The position numbers and the translations under genes are program-made. From Desulfitobacterium_A sp034927245 (lineage in GTDB: Bacteria; Bacillota; Desulfitobacteriia; Desulfitobacteriales; Desulfitobacteriaceae), in the NCBI RefSeq assembly GCF_034927245.1, contig NZ_JAYFQK010000011.1, positions 38,821 through 102,820 of the forward strand: a DNA stretch of 64,000 bases, given 5' to 3'. Positions 43,019 through 51,033 of this stretch are shown here, piece by piece. Under the pieces are notes generated by a model, which saw only the letters and a list, made by a program, of their open reading frames with translations, did not search any database and was not told where the DNA came from. Every line of letters begins with the position of its first letter. Positions within the stretch are counted from its first letter, which is position 1.

Positions 43019-45538
43019 ATGAGTATTGACTTTAGTAAGTTTAGAAAAAAAGCGGAAGTTTCAAAAGAAACTCATCCTATAAAAATATATGATAGTTTAA
43101 GAGGGTTAAATGATCTTTGGCGTGGACAATACCTTGCCCTAGAAGAGTGGTATCGTTTAAGGGAACAAGACAATCACGTTATAAGTCTTAATACCGGCGG
43201 TGGAAAAACAATTATAGGTTTATTACAAGCTCAATCTATTGTAAATGAAACAAGAGGTAGAGTGTTCTATCTTTGTGGTTCAATTCAACTTATAAAACAG
43301 ACTGAAGAAGCAGCCAAAATGATAGGATTATCGGTTGCAACCTATTTTTCAAGACAATTTTCGAATGAAGCTGAGTTTAATAAAGGTAATGTATTATGTA
43401 TAACTACTTATCAAGCATTGTTCAATGGCAGGAGTCGTTTTGCCAAAGACGAGATTTCAGGACTAATATTTGACGATTCTCATGTAGCTTCACATATTAT
43501 TAGAGATCATTATACACTTCATTTAGAAGAAGATACTTTCCCAATTACATATTCAACTCTTGTTGATTCGGTTAAAAGTTATTTTGAAACAGTTCATGCT
43601 TATCAATTATTTGATGAGGTAATATATCAAAAAACAGATTCATCAACTCTTTTTATACCAACTTTTTTATGGGATCAAATATATAAAAAAATTATTGAGG
43701 TATTAGTAGATGAGGGAGTTTCGGTTAATGCCAATACAAAATATTCATGGGAACATCTTCGCGATTATTTAGATTTATGTGCAGTATTTATTACGTCAAA
43801 AGTTATTGAAATTACTCCATTTATTCCACCAGTACATCTTCAAACATTTATGGGAAAGGAAACAAAAAAGATCTTTCTGTCTGCTACCATTCAAAATGAG
43901 CCGGATTTTATACGTTCTTTTGGTTTTCCTTACGGTGAAAAAATCGAGCCAGAAACACGTGCAGGTGAATCAGAACGATTGATAATAACTCCATATGTAA
44001 ATAGTCCTTTAATAGATAATTTATTTAAACATATAGAACAGTTATCTAAAGTTAATAAAATATTAGTTATCCCTAATAGTGAAAAAAGAGGCCGCCGTTG
44101 GAGACAGATTGAATCATCTTTTTCTAGTTCAGATTTTGCAATTAGAGTTGAGGAATTTAAAAAATCACATACTGGTCTACTCGTAGCTCCTGCAAGATTT
44201 GAAGGTATGGATTTTCCAAATGATACTTGTAGAATACTTGTGATCGATGGTTTACCTTCAGGAACCGGATTGTTAGAAAAATTTTTATGGAATACTCTTG
44301 GTGAAATTAAGTCGCTTCAAGGAATAATTGCCTCTCGCGTAGTACAATCGCTTGGAAGAATATCAAGAGGTAACGATGATTACGGAATTGTATTTTTGTT
44401 AGGTAATGATTTAGCGGATTGGATAACACGAAGAAAAAATCGTGATAGAATTCCTCGGTATATTGAAGCACAGCTCCAACTGGGAGAGCGTGTAACAGAG
44501 CAATTAGCTACGATTGAGGATTTAGAAAAGATTGAAAGTGCCATCTTAACACGAGAAAAGGAATGGATTGATTTACATCAGGAGGAGGTTAATGGGCAAG
44601 ACTCCTTTAGTAAAGTAGAAGAATCTAATGAAAATGAACTAATGGTTAAAGTTGCTGAAGCAGAACGAAAGTTTATTAATTACTTATGGGAAAGAGAATA
44701 CCATAAAGCTGCAAGAGTATTAGAACAAACTTTGGGCGAGTTGTTCAAGAGTGATAAAGGCCTAGCTGGGTGGCATTGTCATTGGATTGGTTACTGTTAT
44801 TTAAAGGAAGGAAATATTACAGTTGCTGAGCAATACTTTAATAGAGCTGGTAAAAATTCAAAAGCCTTGGGTGTTCTACCAACAGAAATAGAAAAAGCGG
44901 TAGGAACAACTCTTATTTTAGATGAGGAAACACAAGTCGGACGTATTATGAAGGTCTTAAATGAGCGTGGAGAGATAAATTATGGATCTTTTTCGCAAAT
45001 GAGTGACAGACTAGCAGCATTGTCTAATGCTGAGAATGTTTCTTCGAACTCATATGAGGAAGCATTACGATGGTTAGGAGCCTATTTAGGGTATCAAAGT
45101 TCTAGACCCGATCATGAATCTGGAATTGGAAGAGGACCAGATAATTTTTGGGTATCTGATAAGAATGCAATAATGATTGAATGTAAAAGTGATAAAAAAG
45201 GAAAAGCATTTTATTCGAAAAAAGAAATTGGACAGTCTTATAACCATATAGAATGGATTAAAGAAGAATACCCCGAAAAAGATCTATTATGGAAACTTAT
45301 GATTGCAGGACCTGATGTCATTGCAGACCCTCCATCCAGTCCATCGGATCAAATGAACATTTGGCTTCCTGAGGAAATATGGGCTTTAGCTATGAAGATT
45401 CGAAATTTATTATTAGATACATGGAAGTACTCGACGCTTGCTACATACTATTCGAATATTGAAAGAAACTTAGCTGAAGCCCTATTAACACACGAAGATA
45501 TCTTTAATGGATTACCAACGAGACCAATTAAAAAATAA
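43019..45538 (+). CDS. DEAD/DEAH-type helicase with C-terminal PD-(D/E)XK nuclease-like domain
   Basis: About 839 residues; ATG 43019 (TTG 43010 is possible). SF2 helicase motifs: Walker A NTGGGKTIIGLL (about 57), motif II FDDSHVASH in place of DEAH, motif III LSATIQNE, and XPD/DinG-like V-VI segments VAPARFEGMDFPN and VVQSLGRISRG. A helical, TPR-like middle (about 530-620) precedes a nuclease-like C-terminus in which GPDNFWVSDKNAIMIECKSDKKG gives D...ExK. A helicase fused to a restriction-type nuclease fits DNA defence or processing. It is a lone cargo gene at the distal end of the transposon, and I know no named family with exactly this layout. Confidence 0.75.
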   Translation: MSIDFSKFRKKAEVSKETHPIKIYDSLRGLNDLWRGQYLALEEWYRLREQDNHVISLNTGGGKTIIGLLQAQSIVNETRGRVFYLCGSIQLIKQTEEAAKMIGLSVATYFSRQFSNEAEFNKGNVLCITTYQALFNGRSRFAKDEISGLIFDDSHVASHIIRDHYTLHLEEDTFPITYSTLVDSVKSYFETVHAYQLFDEVIYQKTDSSTLFIPTFLWDQIYKKIIEVLVDEGVSVNANTKYSWEHLRDYLDLCAVFITSKVIEITPFIPPVHLQTFMGKETKKIFLSATIQNEPDFIRSFGFPYGEKIEPETRAGESERLIITPYVNSPLIDNLFKHIEQLSKVNKILVIPNSEKRGRRWRQIESSFSSSDFAIRVEEFKKSHTGLLVAPARFEGMDFPNDTCRILVIDGLPSGTGLLEKFLWNTLGEIKSLQGIIASRVVQSLGRISRGNDDYGIVFLLGNDLADWITRRKNRDRIPRYIEAQLQLGERVTEQLATIEDLEKIESAILTREKEWIDLHQEEVNGQDSFSKVEESNENELMVKVAEAERKFINYLWEREYHKAARVLEQTLGELFKSDKGLAGWHCHWIGYCYLKEGNITVAEQYFNRAGKNSKALGVLPTEIEKAVGTTLILDEETQVGRIMKVLNERGEINYGSFSQMSDRLAALSNAENVSSNSYEEALRWLGAYLGYQSSRPDHESGIGRGPDNFWVSDKNAIMIECKSDKKGKAFYSKKEIGQSYNHIEWIKEEYPEKDLLWKLMIAGPDVIADPPSSPSDQMNIWLPEEIWALAMKIRNLLLDTWKYSTLATYYSNIERNLAEALLTHEDIFNGLPTRPIKK

Positions 45539-45646
45539 GAAAAGTAAGTTCTCTTTGAAAAATCGAGGTGCTTTATTTGTGGTATATAGCGATAAGTTAT
45601 CGGAAAAAAATAGAGTGGGTTTAGAACACTCAGGCTTTTCGGATAA

Positions 45647-45835
45647 AACGAATATCGACCTATTTTTGAAGAAGGGCTAGCCGAAGAACTATATTTTAGT
45701 ACGTTGAATGTTTTTACAACCGACAACGGAGGCACCAAGCATTGGGTAATTCCGGAAGTAGTCCGAGTAATACTTAGATGTGTTCTAACGGGAAATGCTT
45801 ATGACATTATTAAATATAATTATGCAGTTAAATGA
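45647..45835 (+). pseudogene. C-terminal coding remnant of an unknown protein
   Basis: After a TAA at 45644-45646, an uninterrupted protein-like frame (EEGLAEELYFSTLNVFTT, then GTKHWVIPEVVRVILRCVLTGNAYDII) runs to TGA 45833-45835 with no start or ribosome-binding site. It looks like the end of a gene whose front was lost. It lies inside the distal transposon end. Confidence 0.4.
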
Positions 45836-45923
45836 CAAAAGTAATTATAATATAAGACAGTATGGTGATATAAATTTACCTAAAAACCGGTTTATTTTGT
45901 GACAAAATTAAATATAACTCACA
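45803..45923 (-). repeat. Distal transposon end with dispersed TnsB-site-like repeats
   Basis: On the - strand, GTCA-containing copies lie at about 45907-45901 (within the terminal 24-bp repeat), 45840-45834 and 45809-45803. The wider, uneven spacing (67 and 31 bp) contrasts with the packed glmS-proximal end, which mirrors the asymmetry of Tn7 left and right ends. Confidence 0.7.
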
Positions 45924-45962
45924 ATAGAACTGAAAAATGCCCGAAACCCTTGAAAACAAAGG

Positions 45963-46009
45963 GGTAGAGAAGGATTATCGAAAGTAAAATCCTTATTCTA
46001 CCTCTTTTT
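45963..46009 (+). terminator. Rho-independent terminator, possibly the displaced glmS terminator
   Basis: GGTAGAGAAGGATT pairs with AATCCTTATTCTACC (one bulge), followed by TCTTTTTG. It begins 40 bp outside the transposon's distal end with no gene between. Removing the element would place it about 65-70 bp after the glmS stop, so it is probably the original glmS terminator pushed away by the insertion. Confidence 0.7.
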
Positions 46010-46458
46010 GCTTATATTTGGTGTAATATGGACGGAAAGACTTCATTCCGTTTTCCCTGTAATACTTAAACCTACTTCACGGTAAGATTCTATTCCATGG
46101 AAATAGATAGACACTACGGAAATCAAGGGTTGAAGATTGGCGGAGGGAAGGGGCGTTTTTTAAATATACAGCATTCTTGGGACTAAATTATAAGTTATCT
46201 GTCAAAAAACATATTATTTATCCGCCAGAATATCTAAAGAAGGTAATTAGCAACTCTGATAGAATATTACTAGATATGATGTAGGGAGATTTAAGGAAGG
46301 AAATTACAGTATAATTCCATATAGAGCTAAGTGATCATAGATCTCGTGGGCTCAAGCGCCATCAAAATACTCTTTCATCTTTTCACATATTTCAATGGGT
46401 TGCTCATATAAATCGTAACCATCGGTCTATTCGAATAACGCTCATATACCGTGTATCC
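46010..46458. other. Debris region without a supportable gene
   Basis: Short protein-like stretches occur without starts: KLSVKKHIIYPPEYLKKVISNSDRI on the + strand (about 46185-46280) and DGYDLYEQPIEICEKMKEYF on the - strand (about 46425-46360). These suggest overlapping relics of older insertions. No intact gene, RNA or clear regulatory site is seen. Confidence 0.35.
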
Positions 46459-46683
46459 TGTGATTTGGAATTAGTGAGAAGAAAAAGGATGGAGTACGAT
46501 GAGGTAAATGAGATTAAGGATAACCTCAAGCAGAGTTTCGAGATTATCCGTGAAACAATAAACAGCAGGGAATCGCTGCTGGATGAACAGATATTTAATG
46601 CGTTGGTTAAGAAGATTGAAGTTCTCTTACCAACGCATTTTGCTTTTATTTTGAAGAATGGGATTGAGTGGAGGAAATTATAG
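46459..46683 (+). pseudogene. Serine recombinase C-terminal remnant
   Basis: The frame reads KRMEYDEVNEIKDNL, then SLLDEQIFNALVKKIEVL and FAFILKNGIEWRK, matching the end of large serine recombinases (FDEELFxALVExIxV then FxFKxGxEV). The catalytic and zinc-ribbon domains are missing. It marks a former site-specific integrative element next to the Tn7-like insertion. Confidence 0.6.
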
Positions 46684-46823
46684 ATTAAAGGTGGGTTTAA
46701 TTTGGGGGCATCATGTTGAGTGATGCCTCTTTTCGCCATATTTAAAGAAGTAAGTGAAATGGACATATTCTGTCCATGATATTTGCTATTCTTAACACAA
46801 AAATAGAAGCGGAGGGGACTGCT

Positions 46824-47024
46824 TTGTACATGAAAGAATGCTTTCAATGTGGTAAAGCCTCATATAGTTCAAGTTCAGATAGAACCTGGCTATGCCCTTA
46901 TTGTGGTGCCGATTTGTCTAAGGAGAAAATCAATGATGTTGATAATTCTAAACCAGTTTTGATTAAAAATCACGGTTTACTAGGCTCGATATTACAAGAT
47001 AAAAATCGACAGGGGAATCCCTAA
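46824..47024 (+). CDS. Small zinc-ribbon protein
   Basis: A 66-residue protein from TTG 46824, 6 bases after GGAGGGG; ATG 46830 is the alternative. Two CxxC pairs, CFQCG (about residue 6) and CPYCG (about 27), form a zinc ribbon, and a polar tail follows. It may bind nucleic acid or protein. It lies before the WYL-regulator operon but about 110 bp away. No named family is recognised. Confidence 0.55.
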   Translation: MYMKECFQCGKASYSSSSDRTWLCPYCGADLSKEKINDVDNSKPVLIKNHGLLGSILQDKNRQGNP

Positions 47025-47136
47025 ATCTGTAGACTCCCATTGGTTATGGAAAAATAATGAAGGAAAATGGATTTTAGTCTAGAAATTCTTTGAGTAAGAT
47101 AGAAATTTAGTTGCTTAACTTAGTGAGGAAATTAAC

Positions 47137-48153
47137 ATGAATGGAAAAAGGCAAAAATCAGATGAACAAGAAAGCTGTTCAAAAACAATTCGTATTCTTT
47201 CCATCTATGATATCCTAAATAGAGGAAACACTGTTAACAAACAGCAGGCGGCGGTAAAGTTTTCCGTAAGTGATAAAGCAATTCAACGCGATCTTGATGA
47301 TCTGAGAGCTTATTTAGATATCAAGAGTTTGGACGAAGGCAGTTATAACGCAACAATTGATTACAATCGTGTAAATAGGGGATATACATTAAATCAGGGT
47401 AGTACTTGGTTAACCCAAGAAGAGGTCTTAGTTATTGCCAAAGTATTATTAGAAAGTCGGGCATTTTCTAAATCAGAGCTTAACCTTTTGTTGGACAAAC
47501 TCATTGCTCAGTGTTTACCCGATACACGAAAGCATGTGACAGAAGTAATTCAGAACGAAAGATTTCATTATTTACCCGTTGCTCATGGTCAACCTCTATT
47601 ACATAAAATTTGGGATGTGAGCTTGGCTATTCGTGAACACCGAAAGGTGGAAATTACCTATCTAAAACCTGGATCATCAACTTCTATTTCCAGAAAGCTA
47701 GAGCCATGCGGCTTGATTTTCGCAGAGTTTTATTTTTATCTAATAGCCTATATTAAAGGGTTGGGCCATGACTTTCCTACTACTTATCGGCTGGATAGAA
47801 TTCAGTCCTATTTCCTTACTAATCAACATTTTCGTATTCCCGAAGTTAATAGATTCGAAGAGGGAGAATTCCGTAAACGAGTACAGTTTATGCGAGCTGG
47901 GAGACTTATGCGCATAACCTTTCGCTTTTGGGGGCCATCGTTAGACGCTGTTCTTGATCGTTTACCAACCGCACACGTAATTGGTTGGGATGAAAACAAG
48001 GCGATAGTTGAAGCGGAAGTGTTTGGTGATGGTATTAAAATGTGGCTGCTTAGTCAGGCAGAGTTTCTCGAAGTATTAAAGCCTGAGACTTTCAGACAAG
48101 AAATGAAGGATACTCTGTTGAGGATGATAAATAACTATGGAAGGTTGGTATAA
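47137..48153 (+). CDS. WYL-domain transcriptional regulator
   Basis: A 338-residue protein from ATG 47137. The N-terminal DeoR/HTH_11-type helix-turn-helix contains VNKQQAAVKFSVSDKAIQRDLDDLRAYL (about 34-62). The WYL domain (about 150-240) shows REHRKVEITYLKP, LEPCGLIFAEFYFYLIAY and TYRLDRIQSYF, and a WCX extension closes the protein. WYL proteins sense ligands, often nucleotides or oligonucleotides, and control phage defence and DNA-damage genes. It heads a three-gene set: the next ORF overlaps its end by 17 bp and the third follows 1 bp later. It is probably an autoregulator of this operon. Confidence 0.9.
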   Translation: MNGKRQKSDEQESCSKTIRILSIYDILNRGNTVNKQQAAVKFSVSDKAIQRDLDDLRAYLDIKSLDEGSYNATIDYNRVNRGYTLNQGSTWLTQEEVLVIAKVLLESRAFSKSELNLLLDKLIAQCLPDTRKHVTEVIQNERFHYLPVAHGQPLLHKIWDVSLAIREHRKVEITYLKPGSSTSISRKLEPCGLIFAEFYFYLIAYIKGLGHDFPTTYRLDRIQSYFLTNQHFRIPEVNRFEEGEFRKRVQFMRAGRLMRITFRFWGPSLDAVLDRLPTAHVIGWDENKAIVEAEVFGDGIKMWLLSQAEFLEVLKPETFRQEMKDTLLRMINNYGRLV

Positions 48154-48790
48154 TGTGGAATTTTTAAACGAGTCTAATGGGTACATTACTGTCGCATGTA
48201 AATGCGGTCAAATCATTAAAAAGCATAAGAACTATTGTAAGCAATACGGAGATGAGTATCATTTTAATCCGCCAATAACGTGTGTATGTGGGAATACAGA
48301 AAGTATTGCTTGCAAGAAGGTTATTGATAATCCAGACCCATCTAAGTCATATAGTAGTCCGCAAGAGATAGGTAGAGAATTAAAAAAAGCATACGTGAAA
48401 AGTTTACCGCTCGCCAAAAAGATCTTTTTAGGTGCGGGTTTTGCATTTGATGAACTCAAAGAAGAAGTAAATGAAGGAGTGCAAGAAAATGTAAGGAAAA
48501 CACCCGTATACAAATTGGGGGCTTTTGAAGGGGAAAAAAAGGGATACACAAAAGCTAGTAAAGAATATGAGGATAAATTACTAAAACAGGCTTTGATGTT
48601 TGAAGAACAAAAAGTATCGAATAAAGAAAATGGTGAAGAATTAAAAAAGCTTTTAGATAAATATGAGAAATATATAGAAAAACTAGAAGCTGAATTGGGG
48701 CAATTATCAGATGTTCAACAAAAAAGAGTTGAAGAATTGAAAAAACATTATGAAAAACTTCTAAAGATCAAGCATTTAAAGGAGAATTAG
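48137..48790 (+). CDS. Uncharacterised zinc-ribbon/coiled-coil protein
   Basis: A 217-residue protein; ATG 48137 overlaps the WYL gene by 17 bp, and GTG 48155 is another possible start. The N-terminus has cysteine pairs (ACKCGQ and CVCGN, about 21-55) likely to bind zinc. A short amphipathic region (KKIFLGAGFAFDELK) is followed by a long charged coiled coil (about 130-217, LKKLLDKYEKYIEKLEAEL). No signal peptide or clear membrane helix. It is encoded between a WYL regulator and a larger unknown helical protein, so it may form a complex with that product. I do not recognise a family. Confidence 0.6.
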   Translation: MEGWYNVEFLNESNGYITVACKCGQIIKKHKNYCKQYGDEYHFNPPITCVCGNTESIACKKVIDNPDPSKSYSSPQEIGRELKKAYVKSLPLAKKIFLGAGFAFDELKEEVNEGVQENVRKTPVYKLGAFEGEKKGYTKASKEYEDKLLKQALMFEEQKVSNKENGEELKKLLDKYEKYIEKLEAELGQLSDVQQKRVEELKKHYEKLLKIKHLKEN

Positions 48791-48791
48791 C

Positions 48792-49883
48792 ATGAGCTTA
48801 GAAGAATTAAAACGTAAGAGAGAACTGATAGATAAAAAGGAAAGAACTATTTTATCTAATATGGACATGATTATTCAAGAAAATTGTCGTGTTGCCGAAG
48901 TTGCGCATAATGCTGAACGAATAATCAATGATTTAGACAAAGAGTTTGAGAAAAGAACTGGCCTTGACGGATTAGATGTTACTTTTCTTCTATTTGCAAC
49001 TGCACTACAATGTGCAAGACAATACTTGCTTTCAAATAAAAAAGGTAGATTCACTAAAGATAGCGAAGGAAGTAAACCTTTAAAAAAGATAGTTCCAAAA
49101 CAATATCATGAAATATTATTGGGATCGGTTCCTTATGATGCATTTAGAAAGAGTAATAATCTTCAAGATATAAATACAGGGGTGAGTGGTGTAAATCATA
49201 GGTATACCGTACTTGGACATGACCCGCTCTTAGGTTGGTTTTTTGGGCCATTAAATATATTGACGGATTCAGTAACAAAAAATAATTTAGTCTTAGAATC
49301 ATATAGAGTTATTAATTCTAAGACTATAGATAAGCCTGTAGATATAATGACATTAGTGGATGAAGGTTATAATCAAATAAGTTGTGACTATAAATTAATT
49401 ATTGTTGCAGTTATTAAGCAAGCATTACATTTAGGGTCTGATGCTTTTACAAAAATGGGATTACCTGTACCAATAATTAACAACGTTTCTCCTAATCTGA
49501 CTTCAACCTTAATGAAAAATGGAATTGATACATATAGCATTAGTAGGGGGGCCACATTATCCGTATTAATTAATTCTATTATCGCAGCCATACATGGTCT
49601 TTTTTATAATGATGAAATATATGAAAATAAAGATATTTATGAAGTAAAAACGCGTAAAATTTTAAGCTATTCCAACATTATTGCAACAACAAGTAATGTA
49701 ATTTACGTAGCTATGAATGCAGTGGCGGGGAATGAATCTGCATTAAGTAAATTAGATGTTGGAGGCATGGTTGTAACAATATATCGATTGGTTAATGATT
49801 ATGAGTTTATTAGAAAAGTAAAAGAAGAGTTTGTTTTTGGTAGTTTTAATAAATTGATTCAAGGTGAAGAATATAATTTTTAA
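48792..49883 (+). CDS. Uncharacterised helical protein of the WYL operon
   Basis: A 363-residue protein from ATG 48792, just after the preceding stop (TAGC-ATG). An N-terminal coiled coil (about 1-55) is followed by a predicted all-helical body with conserved-looking segments LLFATALQCARQYLL, YTVLGHDPLLGWFFGPLNILTDSV and ATLSVLINSIIAAIHGLF. The last might be membrane-associated, but the protein is not a typical multi-pass membrane protein. Such LGHDPLLGW-containing proteins look like uncharacterised components of mobile islands. As an operon partner of a WYL regulator, defence is a reasonable hypothesis, not a demonstrated function. Confidence 0.6.
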   Translation: MSLEELKRKRELIDKKERTILSNMDMIIQENCRVAEVAHNAERIINDLDKEFEKRTGLDGLDVTFLLFATALQCARQYLLSNKKGRFTKDSEGSKPLKKIVPKQYHEILLGSVPYDAFRKSNNLQDINTGVSGVNHRYTVLGHDPLLGWFFGPLNILTDSVTKNNLVLESYRVINSKTIDKPVDIMTLVDEGYNQISCDYKLIIVAVIKQALHLGSDAFTKMGLPVPIINNVSPNLTSTLMKNGIDTYSISRGATLSVLINSIIAAIHGLFYNDEIYENKDIYEVKTRKILSYSNIIATTSNVIYVAMNAVAGNESALSKLDVGGMVVTIYRLVNDYEFIRKVKEEFVFGSFNKLIQGEEYNF

Positions 49884-49887
49884 AGGT

Positions 49888-50385
49888 GTACCTGTTCTTC
49901 AAATCTGGAGAATGACCGACAAGCGATAACAAAGTAAGGAAGTCAAATAACAGGTAAGTAGTCGGATTACTGCATAGTACTGATGAAGCAGAGTAATGTC
50001 TGCAGAGGAAAGGCGGTAACATCCTATCGTCCTTGTAAGGGGCATACAAACTACACATACGGAGGTAGAGAATCTGTGATAACAAAACTTGCAGGGATAG
50101 CAGAAGTAGCCAAACATAAACCAAAGGAAAAGTTTACGTCCTTAGCCCATCTAATCAATGAGGACATGCTTCGGCAATGTCATATTGAAATAGATGGGAG
50201 GAAGGCTATGGGAATCGACGAAGTTTCAAAAGGAATCTTCAATGAAAACCTGGAAGAAAATCTGAAGTACCTCATAGAAAGAATAAAACGGCATGCCTAT
50301 CAACCCCTACCTGTACGTCGTGCTTACATCCACAAACCTGGTAGCGACAAGAAAAGACCCTTAGGCATCCTCGCCCACGAGTATT
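49888..50385 (+). mobile_element. Truncated group II intron
   Basis: Intron-like RNA sequence (GACAAGCGATAACAAAGTAAGG, then CTGATGAAGCAGAGTAATG and GGAAAGGCGGTAAC) leads into a reverse transcriptase start at GTG 50076. The catalytic RT core, maturase and intron domains V-VI are absent. The copy sits immediately after the third WYL-operon gene and breaks off about 120 bp before the IS21 element. Confidence 0.7.
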
Positions 50386-50411
50386 CGAATTTAGAGAACT
50401 ATCATACATGA
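50076..50411 (+). pseudogene. Group II intron reverse transcriptase, N-terminal fragment
   Basis: GTG 50076, behind GGAGGTAG, begins MITKLAGIAEVAKHKP. The sequence then matches LtrA-type RT block 0 and early fingers (FTSLAHLINEDMLRQCH, GIDEVSKGIF and RRAYIHKPGSDKKRPLGI). Homology is lost after PLGILA and a foreign tail leads to a stop. The YADD active site and maturase domain are missing. Confidence 0.8.
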
Positions 50412-50455
50412 TGAGTCATATTTTTCCTTAAGTATTTAGTCCCTAACCATCAATA

Positions 50456-50488
50456 AAACCCCGTGAAGCTTTTGCTTTACGGGGTTTT
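50456..50488. terminator. Bidirectional terminator hairpin
   Basis: AAACCCCGTGAAGC (50456-50469) and GCTTTACGGGGTTT (50474-50487) pair around TTTT, with T-tracts on both sides. Read from the right, before the IS21 insertion, it would have followed the CDGSH gene by about 35 bp, so it is probably that gene's terminator. Confidence 0.75.
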
Positions 50489-50500
50489 ACGCAATATAAA

Positions 50501-50508
50501 GATAAATC
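50501..50508. repeat. Target site duplication, left copy
   Basis: GATAAATC precedes the TGT end of the IS21 element and recurs directly after its other end (53493-53500). Confidence 0.85.
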
Positions 50509-50652
50509 TGTTTTTTGCAAGACCTTTTTACAAAAAGTTGCAAGTTAAAAATGGAGAATATTGCATCTGGAATTTCCCGAATATTGCAACCCAGGTTTCC
50601 GTACCTTTCCAGCACGAAAACCGTGAATTGCAGGCTAGTTTTTTAATTACGG

Positions 50653-51033
50653 TTACAGGAAGAGGCTTTCCTCTTCCTCAAATCGTACTTTCATCCGGTC
50701 TGTAATGATCCCCTGTTTTAAAAGTAAGTTTTCAAGGTTCATGATGTAAGCTCTGAGTTCCTTGTTCACCTGGGTTTCAGTTATATAAGCCTCCCTCCAG
50801 TGATGGCATTCCTCCTTAAGACGTTTATACGGGCTTTTTACGGTAATATCCAGTTTTCCAGCATAGTAGTTGTCCATATCGCGCTGGATGTTAGCATAAA
50901 GATCCTGTTCACTGTATTCATAAGGGAACGGTTCTTCTCCATAAGTGATCATGAGATAATGGACGAGTTCCCTTGAGAATTCCTTACGGTATGTATTTTG
51001 AAGTCTTTTTAGAACGGCTTTAGTGATGGTCAT
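50653..51033 (-). CDS. Third ORF of the IS21 element
   Basis: A 126-residue charged, helical protein (RLQNTYRKEFSRELVHYLM then LKEECHHWREAYITETQVNKELRAYI). Its start overlaps the end of istB by 14 bp, so it is co-translated. Most IS21 elements carry only istA and istB, so this accessory ORF is notable. No family is recognised. It lies inside the inverted repeats and is therefore part of the element. Confidence 0.6.
   Translation of the reverse strand: MTITKAVLKRLQNTYRKEFSRELVHYLMITYGEEPFPYEYSEQDLYANIQRDMDNYYAGKLDITVKSPYKRLKEECHHWREAYITETQVNKELRAYIMNLENLLLKQGIITDRMKVRFEEEESLFL

Larger units (their letters stand above)
24168..45923 (+). mobile_element. Tn7-like transposon inserted at attTn7 downstream of glmS
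   Basis: The element is 21,756 bp, bounded by a perfect 24-bp inverted repeat starting TGTGAGTTATATTTAATTTT (24168-24191) and mirrored at 45900-45923, with TGT...ACA termini as in Tn7. It starts 28 bp after the glmS stop, the classical attTn7 position. Inside are tnsA, tnsB, tnsC and two tniQ/tnsD homologues (34738-41922). Cargo flanks them: Gabija-like genes, HEPN-like, PD-(D/E)XK-like and FRG genes on the glmS side, and a helicase-nuclease on the far side. The 5-bp flanks differ (GTTGT and ATAGA), so no target duplication is visible. The body is more AT-rich than the adjoining core genes. Confidence 0.9.

Noticed and set aside
24140..45930. CRISPR array or CRISPR-associated transposon
   Set aside because: The terminal TTTTGTC repeats are few and dispersed like TnsB sites; no repeat-spacer array or cas gene is visible in the element, so it is not a CAST on present evidence.
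46404..46847. 147-codon - strand ORF
   Set aside because: Composition is Ser/Leu/Ile-rich without domains, and it overlaps the recognisable serine-recombinase tail on the + strand.
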